Below are positions 59,185 through 64,000 of a stretch of DNA of 64,000 bases, piece by piece (within the stretch, counting starts at the first letter, position 1; each line of letters starts with the position of its first letter). Origin of the DNA: Nonomuraea ceibae. GTDB lineage: Bacteria > Actinomycetota > Actinomycetes > Streptosporangiales > Streptosporangiaceae. The notes under the pieces were generated by a model. That model was not told the DNA's origin and made no database searches. It saw only the letters and a list, made by a program, of their open reading frames with translations. A program made the position numbers and the translations under genes. The stretch spans positions 186,001-250,000 of the forward strand of contig NZ_JAHKRO010000001.1 of assembly GCF_019396325.1 (NCBI RefSeq). Reading direction: 5' to 3'.

Positions 59185-60533
59185 GGCCGCTCCTCCTCTT
59201 CGTCGAGGTGCCGGTACGGGGTGAGCCGGACGCGTTCGGGGACGTGCCGGTCCAGCGTCAGGACCTCGATGCGGGCGTGGGTGGGCGCGGCGGGGTCGAG
59301 GGTGGCGGGCAGGGCGGCGGTGATGACGTCGCCGGGTGCGGCGAAGCGGCCCAGGCGGTGCAGGATCAGCCCCGCGAGGGTGTCGTAGTCGTCCTCGTCG
59401 GGCAGGTTCAGGTCGGTGGCCAGGGCGATCTCGTCGATGCGCAGCCCGGCGTCCAGCTCCCAGCCGTCGCCGTGCCGTACCGCTGAGGGGGTGTCGGCGT
59501 CGTCCTCGTCGGCGATCTCGCCGACGAGCTCTTCGGCGACGTCCTCCCAGGTGACGAGGCCGGCCAGGCCGCCGTGCTCGTCGACCACGCAGGCCACCTC
59601 CTCGCCCCGGGCGTGGAGCTGGGCGGCCAGGTCGGGCAGCGGCAGCGAGAACGGCACGACCAGGACGTCCCGGGCGAGCTCGCCGACCCGGGTGGCGACG
59701 GCGGCCCTGGTGGGCACCGCGGCCACGTCGCGCAGGCTGACCAGCCCGGTCACGTCGTCGAGCGTGGCGCCGAGCACCGGGTAGTGGGTGTGGCCGTGGA
59801 CGGCGATGAGCTCGTCCAGCTCCGCGACGCTCGCCGAGGCGGCCACGGCGACCACGTCGGCGCGCGGCACCATCACCTCCTCGGCGGTGTGGTCGGAGAA
59901 GGCCAGCGCCCGTTCCAGCACGTCGGCCTGACTGCCGGGCAGGTGGCCGTGCGCCTCGGACTCGCCGATGATGTGGCCGAGCTCCTCCAGCGTGGCGCCG
60001 TGGTGCAACTCCTCGACGGGCTCGATCCCGACGGCGCGCAGCAGCCGGTTGGCGGCGGTGTCGAACAGCTTGATGACCGGCCCCGCGACCGCCAGGTAGA
60101 CCAGCGTGGAGGCGGCCAGCGCGCGGGCGAGCGGCTCCGGCCGGGCCAGGGCCAGGTTCTTGGGGGCGAGCTCGCCGAGCACCATCTGGATGATCGTGGC
60201 CAGCGCGAACCCGACGGCCAGGGCCACCGCCCCCACCACCCCGGCGGGCATGCCGAGCGCGGTCAGCGCGGGCGCGATCAGCTCCGCCAGGGCCGGGCGG
60301 GCGATGAACCCGACCACGAGCGCGGTGACGGTGATGCCGAGCTGCGCTCCCGACAGCATGAACGACAGCCGTTCCATCACCTTGACGGCCTTGGCCGCCT
60401 TCTTGTCGCCCGCGGCCGCCTGCTGGGACAGGATCAGCCGGTCGGCGCTGACGTAGGCGAACTCCTGGGCGACGAAGTAGCCGGTGGCCAGGGTGAGCAC
60501 GAAGATGGCCAGCAGGCCCAGCGCCACACTCAT
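59181..60533 (-). CDS. CNNM/HlyC-family protein with CBS and CorC domains
   Basis: 450 residues. CNNM membrane domain (about 1-190; GYFVAQEFAYVSADR, GAQLGITVTALVVG, QMVLGELAPKNLA), CBS pair (about 205-335; VMVPRADVVAV) and CorC_HlyC domain (about 355-440; DDYDTLAGLILHRLGRFAAPGD split over that region). The likely function is divalent-cation transport or homeostasis. ATG 60533 starts the membrane domain; the frame extends further up without similarity. Confidence 0.9.
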   Translation of the reverse strand: MSVALGLLAIFVLTLATGYFVAQEFAYVSADRLILSQQAAAGDKKAAKAVKVMERLSFMLSGAQLGITVTALVVGFIARPALAELIAPALTALGMPAGVVGAVALAVGFALATIIQMVLGELAPKNLALARPEPLARALAASTLVYLAVAGPVIKLFDTAANRLLRAVGIEPVEELHHGATLEELGHIIGESEAHGHLPGSQADVLERALAFSDHTAEEVMVPRADVVAVAASASVAELDELIAVHGHTHYPVLGATLDDVTGLVSLRDVAAVPTRAAVATRVGELARDVLVVPFSLPLPDLAAQLHARGEEVACVVDEHGGLAGLVTWEDVAEELVGEIADEDDADTPSAVRHGDGWELDAGLRIDEIALATDLNLPDEDDYDTLAGLILHRLGRFAAPGDVITAALPATLDPAAPTHARIEVLTLDRHVPERVRLTPYRHLDEEEERP

Positions 60534-60745
60534 CGCGTCCGCCCGGGCGAGGTGACGCCGGACGTGTCCGGGTCGGCCGACACCGATATCACCATCGCCT
60601 TCGATCTGGTCGAACCCGGCCGAAACCGGCGTGGGCAGGCCCGCCCGTAAAACGCCTCTTTCCCAGACAACCAGCAGAAACACCCGCCGCCGGGTGTGAT
60701 CATCATCTCAGGCGTTCGCTGCTGAACCCCGGCGAGGCCCGCCTC

Positions 60746-60751
60746 TACGAT
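60746..60751 (+). promoter_or_regulatory. Possible -10 (TACGAT) of the ion-channel gene
   Basis: TACGAT lies 42 bases upstream of GTG 60788 in the 254-bp divergent region between the CNNM operon and the channel gene. No clear -35. The rest of this region shows no ORF or strong dyad. Confidence 0.3.
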
Positions 60752-60787
60752 GATCGAAAACTTCGTTCCTGAGGAGCGGTCGCCGAG

Positions 60788-61609
60788 GTGCCCGGGCAAG
60801 AACGCGTACGCATCGTCTTGGAAAACCCTCTCGTGCAACGCGCGATCATCGCGGTGATCGTGATCAACTCGGTCACCATCGGCATGGAGACCAGCTCGCA
60901 CCTCATGGACCGGGCCGGTGACCTGCTGCACGCCGTCGACCGGCTCGCTCTGGCGATCTTCACCGTGGAGATCGCGGCCCGGCTGTACGCCTACCGTCGC
61001 GAGTTCTGGTCCGACCCCTGGAACTGGTTCGACGCGATCATCGTGGTCGTCGCCCTGGTGCCCGCCACCGGCCCCCTGTCGGTGCTGCGCGCCCTGCGGA
61101 TCCTGCGCGCGCTCCGGCTGATCTCCGCGGTGCCCAGCATGCGCCGCGTGGTGAACGCCCTGCTGACCGCGGTCCCGGGGATGGCGTCCATCATCGGCCT
61201 CCTGGTGCTGATGATCTACATCGCGGCCGTGGTCGCGACGACGCTGTTCGGCGACATCGTGCCCGAGCGGTTCGACGAGCTGCCCCGGTCGTTGTTCACG
61301 CTGTTCCAGATCATGACCGGGGACGACTGGGGGAGCGTGGCCCAGGAGGTGATGGAGCACAAGCCCTGGGCGTGGATGTTCTTCATCGCCTACATCCTGA
61401 TGTCCACGTTCGTCGCGCTGAACCTGTTCATCGCGGTGGTGGTCAACGCCATGAACGACGCCGAACCCTCTCCGGCCGAGACCCAGGCCCAGGCCGAGCT
61501 CGAAACCGTCAAGCGCGAGCTGGCCGCCGTCAACGCCAAGCTCGACCAGCTCCTGATCCACCAGGCGAGCCCGGCCAACGGGCGGGGACGCCGCCACCAG
61601 CAACTGTGA
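60788..61609 (+). CDS. Voltage-gated cation channel (BacNav-like, Ca-type filter)
   Basis: 273 residues, one six-helix subunit of a homotetramer. S4 has Arg at 101, 104, 107 and 110 (RALRILRALRL), the pore helix leads to the filter TGDDW (177-181), S6 is about 195-222, and a C-terminal coiled coil (about 232-258, ELETVKRELAAVNAKLDQLL) should zip the tetramer. Bacterial Na channels have TLESW; Asp-Asp here resembles Ca-selective filters. Start GTG 60788; GAGGAG is 11 bases upstream. Confidence 0.9.
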   Translation: MPGQERVRIVLENPLVQRAIIAVIVINSVTIGMETSSHLMDRAGDLLHAVDRLALAIFTVEIAARLYAYRREFWSDPWNWFDAIIVVVALVPATGPLSVLRALRILRALRLISAVPSMRRVVNALLTAVPGMASIIGLLVLMIYIAAVVATTLFGDIVPERFDELPRSLFTLFQIMTGDDWGSVAQEVMEHKPWAWMFFIAYILMSTFVALNLFIAVVVNAMNDAEPSPAETQAQAELETVKRELAAVNAKLDQLLIHQASPANGRGRRHQQL

Positions 61610-61659
61610 TCACCGGACGTCCCGCAGTCGCGACGGGCTCCCGGCTGTCTTTCAGTACG

Positions 61660-62568
61660 TCATGCCGCAGGGCTCAGGTGCTGCCGGGCCCATTCCTCGA
61701 AGCTGGTCAGCGGAAGGCCCAGGTCCCTGGCGTACTGCGGGCGGGCAGGCTGGCCGGCCGTGTTCAGCCACTCGTGCGAGCCGCCCATCGGCGGCATGCC
61801 GGCGGCGAGCGCCTGCTCCTCGGTCATCTCCGGCGCCGACAGGGGCGTGCCCAGCGCGCGGGAGAGGACCGCGGCGATCTCCGTCATCGGCAGATAGTCG
61901 CTCGCCAGCTCCAGCTCGACCCCGTCGAAGCGCTCCGGCGCTGCGATGGCCGCGGCGGCCGCCGTGCCGATGTCGTCGGTCGCCACGAGGGACAGGCGGG
62001 TCCGCGGCTTGATCACGCTCACCAGGCCGCCCTGGACGCCTCGCGGGAACAGGAACGCCATGGACGGCAGGAAGTTGTCCATGAAGAAGGCCGGCTTGAG
62101 GATCGTCCAGTGGGGGAAGCCCGCCGTGCGGACGTGTTGCTCGATCGCGGCCTTGGCGTCCAGAGAGGCCGCCGCCGCCTCCTGCCCGGGGGTCTCGGTG
62201 TGGCGTCCGGCGCCACTGGTGGACGTCTGCACGAACTGCGGCACTCCTGCGGCCTTCGCGCCTTCGATCAGGTTGACGGCCTGGGCCACCTCGTCGTCGA
62301 AGTCGAAGCCTCGGGAGGTCAGCGGGGCCATCTGCACGGAGAAGACGGCGCGGGCGTCCTTGGCGGCCCGGGTCACCGATGCGCGGTCGTGGAGATCGCC
62401 GGTGACGAGTTCGGCGCCGAGCGCTTCGACGGCCCGGGCCCGGTCGGTGGCCGGGTCGCGGACCAGGGCGCGGACCGGGACGCCGGCCGCGAGCAGGGCG
62501 CGGGCGGTGGCCCCGCCCTGCCTGCCGGTGGCGCCGACGACCAGGACGGGCGCGGATGATGCGGGCAT
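61660..62568 (-). CDS. NmrA-family NAD(P)-binding protein
   Basis: 302 residues. Rossmann motif VVGATGRQGGATARALLAAG (about 9-28), NmrA/HSCARG type with no SDR catalytic pair. GAGGGAG precedes ATG 62568. Divergent from a TetR gene with two GGCGG-type dyads between; likely its target. Confidence 0.88.
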   Translation of the reverse strand: MPASSAPVLVVGATGRQGGATARALLAAGVPVRALVRDPATDRARAVEALGAELVTGDLHDRASVTRAAKDARAVFSVQMAPLTSRGFDFDDEVAQAVNLIEGAKAAGVPQFVQTSTSGAGRHTETPGQEAAAASLDAKAAIEQHVRTAGFPHWTILKPAFFMDNFLPSMAFLFPRGVQGGLVSVIKPRTRLSLVATDDIGTAAAAAIAAPERFDGVELELASDYLPMTEIAAVLSRALGTPLSAPEMTEEQALAAGMPPMGGSHEWLNTAGQPARPQYARDLGLPLTSFEEWARQHLSPAA

Positions 62569-62588
62569 GATGCTCCCTCAGGACGATA

Positions 62589-62638
62589 AACGGCGGGGTC
62601 CGCCGTTTTCTCTGCGGTACGATACGGCGGGCCCCGCC
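62589..62638. promoter_or_regulatory. Two GGCGG-centred operators
   Basis: AACGGCGG-GGT-CCGCCGTT (62589-62607, perfect 8-bp arms) and GGCGGG-C-CCCGCC (62626-62638), centres 34 bp apart, between the NmrA and TetR genes. Confidence 0.55.
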
Positions 62639-62663
62639 AGTTAGCAACACCGGAGATGACGCC

Positions 62664-63236
62664 ATGCCCGACCGCCAGCGCGCGGACGCCAGGCGCAACT
62701 ACGCGCGCATCCTCGCCGTCGCCGAGGAGGAGGTCGCCACGCAGGGCGCCGGCGCCTCCCTGGAGCAGATCGCCCGCGTGGCAGGGGTCGGCTCGGCCAC
62801 GGTGCGCCGCCACTTCCCCACCCGCCGGTCACTGCTGGAGGCGGTCTCCCACCGGCGGATCGAGTCCTTGTGCGCCCGCGCGAACGAGCTGGCGAGCGAG
62901 GACGACAGCCGCGTGGCCCTCCTCGGCTGGCTCGGCGACGTCCTCACCTACTGCGTCGCCGCACGCGGGCTCACCGCCGCCCTGTCCTACGAGGAAGCCG
63001 AGCCCGGCTCGATGGATGAGAGCACCTGCGCGGCGATGATGGAACAGGCAGGCGATCCGCTGCTGCGCCGCGCCGTACGAGACGGCGTGGTCGCGGAAGG
63101 GGCCACCGTCGCCGACCTGATCGCGCTGATCGTCGGCATCGTCCTGGCGACTGAGCACCACCCCGACCCCGCCGCCCGCGCCGAGCACCTGTTCCGGCTC
63201 GCGGTAGCGGGCCTCAGCCCGCAACCCAGGACTTGA
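62664..63236 (+). CDS. TetR-family regulator of the NmrA gene
   Basis: 190 residues; HTH about 35-58 (LEQIARVAGVGSATVRRHFP), SbtR-like C-terminal domain. GGAG eight bases before ATG 62664. Divergent from its probable target. Confidence 0.87.
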   Translation: MPDRQRADARRNYARILAVAEEEVATQGAGASLEQIARVAGVGSATVRRHFPTRRSLLEAVSHRRIESLCARANELASEDDSRVALLGWLGDVLTYCVAARGLTAALSYEEAEPGSMDESTCAAMMEQAGDPLLRRAVRDGVVAEGATVADLIALIVGIVLATEHHPDPAARAEHLFRLAVAGLSPQPRT

Positions 63237-63272
63237 CGGTGTCTCCCGCATTTCGCTAGAGCATCACGCTAG

Positions 63273-63905
63273 TCATTCAGATGGTGCCAGAAGGGTGCTG
63301 ATCAGAGTCTGGGCCGCCCAGTCGGCCCAGGCACGGCTGCTCCAGCCCCGGTGGCCGGTGAGCAGGTGGTAGGTCTCCGGCGCCAGGACGGCGAGGGCCA
63401 TGTCCGCGGCGCGAAGTGCGTTGAGGTCGGCGCGCAGCGCGTTCTTGGCGGCCAGGGCACCGGTGAACACGGCCAGCACGGTGTGCCGCTGCGTGATGTT
63501 GGTGCGCCACAGTTCGGCGATCTCCGGGTCGGTGGCGGCGGCCGAGCGGGCGACCTCCAGCAGCGGCGCCACCCGGGCATGGATGTCGGCGGTGGCCTCG
63601 ACGAGCCGGTGCAGCAGCTCCGGCGGCGGCGCGGCGAGCGCTTGGGCGGCCCACGGGCGGTCGAGCGTGGCGACCGGGGCGTCGTCGCCGGCCACCTCGA
63701 CGTCGAGCAGCTCCTTGAGGATCGCTCGTTTGGTTTCGAAGGTGAAGTACAGCGTCTGCACGGCCACCCCGCCTTGGGTCGCGATGGCCTGCATGCTCGT
63801 GGCGGTGTAGCCGCGTTCGACGAACAGCTCGCGGGCGGCGGCGAGCATGCGGGCACGGGTCTGGGCCGTCTTGGCCGCGCGCACTCCGGGCTTGGGTGGT
63901 GTCAC
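63273..63905 (-). CDS. TetR-family regulator
   Basis: 210 residues from GTG 63905. HTH about 35-60 (MQAIATQGGVAVQTLYFTFE). Upstream are two CTGGAG-N5-CTCCAG-type dyads, so it probably controls itself and a gene beginning at the right edge. Confidence 0.87.
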   Translation of the reverse strand: MTPPKPGVRAAKTAQTRARMLAAARELFVERGYTATSMQAIATQGGVAVQTLYFTFETKRAILKELLDVEVAGDDAPVATLDRPWAAQALAAPPPELLHRLVEATADIHARVAPLLEVARSAAATDPEIAELWRTNITQRHTVLAVFTGALAAKNALRADLNALRAADMALAVLAPETYHLLTGHRGWSSRAWADWAAQTLISTLLAPSE

Positions 63906-63924
63906 CGGTGATCTCCCAAACTTG

Positions 63925-63973
63925 ACTGGAGCGCCACTCTAGTGCAATTGTCGCTGGAGTATCGCTCCAGCGA
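63925..63973. promoter_or_regulatory. Two CTGGAG-N5-CTCCAG operators
   Basis: ACTGGAG-N5-CTCTAGT (63925-63943, one mismatch) and TCGCTGGAG-N5-CTCCAGCGA (63951-63973, perfect 9-bp arms), centres 28 bp apart, upstream of the TetR gene. Confidence 0.65.
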
Positions 63974-63980
63974 AAGACGT

Positions 63981-64000
63981 ATGACACATGGGCAACCGCA
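63981..64000 (+). CDS. Possible start of a divergent gene, cut by window edge
   Basis: An ATG at 63981 (or 63988) follows the operator pair, where a target of the TetR protein would be expected. Only six codons are visible, with no clear ribosome site, so this rests on layout alone. Confidence 0.2.

Noticed and set aside
1..64000. tRNA, rRNA, IS elements, attachment sites, prophage or CRISPR arrays
   Set aside because: No cloverleaf-like or rRNA-like segments, transposase or integrase ORFs, or regularly spaced repeats were seen on either strand.

Overview
The window is very GC-rich, uses many GTG (and a few TTG) starts, has several probable leaderless genes, and is crowded with TetR/MarR/LacI/GntR/ArsR regulators. 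It also carries a SARP-type regulator and ABC sugar importers with no dedicated ATPase. Together these point to a chromosomal accessory-metabolism region of a filamentous actinomycete, plausibly of the Streptosporangiales; the genus cannot be fixed from the sequence. No rRNA, tRNA, CRISPR array, insertion sequence or prophage was seen, and no gap between genes exceeds 300 bases.

Layout. 1-3.4 kb: partial Ser/Thr kinase, a DUF1801 protein, a small LapA-like membrane protein, and a MarR/SDR pair around a 40-bp palindrome. 3.4-11.5 kb: a seven-gene glycan-uptake and degradation operon (LacI, binding protein, two permeases, GH1, SGNH esterase, GH20). 11.7-14.4 kb: secreted SGNH lipase and a CynX/NimT-type MFS exporter with a divergent TetR. 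14.5-17.3 kb: a ureohydrolase resembling Ni-dependent guanidine hydrolase, then a TetR, an azoreductase and a Gdx/SugE-type SMR protein, possibly a guanidine-handling island. 17.4-23.2 kb: TetR plus GAP-family membrane protein, methyltransferase, lipoprotein hydrolase, a two-component system and an alcohol-dehydrogenase-like protein. 23.2-28.4 kb: unknown membrane protein, isochorismatase with a GlxA-type regulator, and a TetR/NmrA pair. 28.5-32 kb: ECF41-type sigma factor with a cytochrome P450 and a divergent FAD oxidoreductase, with matching ECF41-like promoters back to back. 32-33.5 kb: CzrA-like zinc sensor and a CDF exporter. 33.5-39.8 kb: two TetR genes, an SRPBCC protein, a SIP-type FAD protein and two ABC half-transporters, resembling a split IrtAB siderophore system. 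39.9-42.3 kb: membrane protein and a second two-component system. 42.4-44.8 kb: TetR, a 64-residue membrane protein and a carboxylesterase. 44.8-50.1 kb: phosphonate uptake and catabolism (PhnCDE, FAD oxidase, phosphonatase-like hydrolase, GntR). 50.2-54.1 kb: regulator, EamA transporter, hydrolase and MarR. 54.2-58.1 kb: SARP regulator and four small secreted proteins, two of them six-cysteine tandem paralogues. 58.1-61.6 kb: paired CNNM/CorC proteins and a voltage-gated channel with a calcium-channel-like filter. 61.7-64 kb: NmrA protein and two TetR genes.

Most modules share one design: a regulator facing its target across an intergenic region of about 50-180 bp that holds one or two inverted repeats. 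Several have a -10 element close enough to the ATG or GTG to imply leaderless transcripts. Within operons, ATGA or GTGA overlaps are common.
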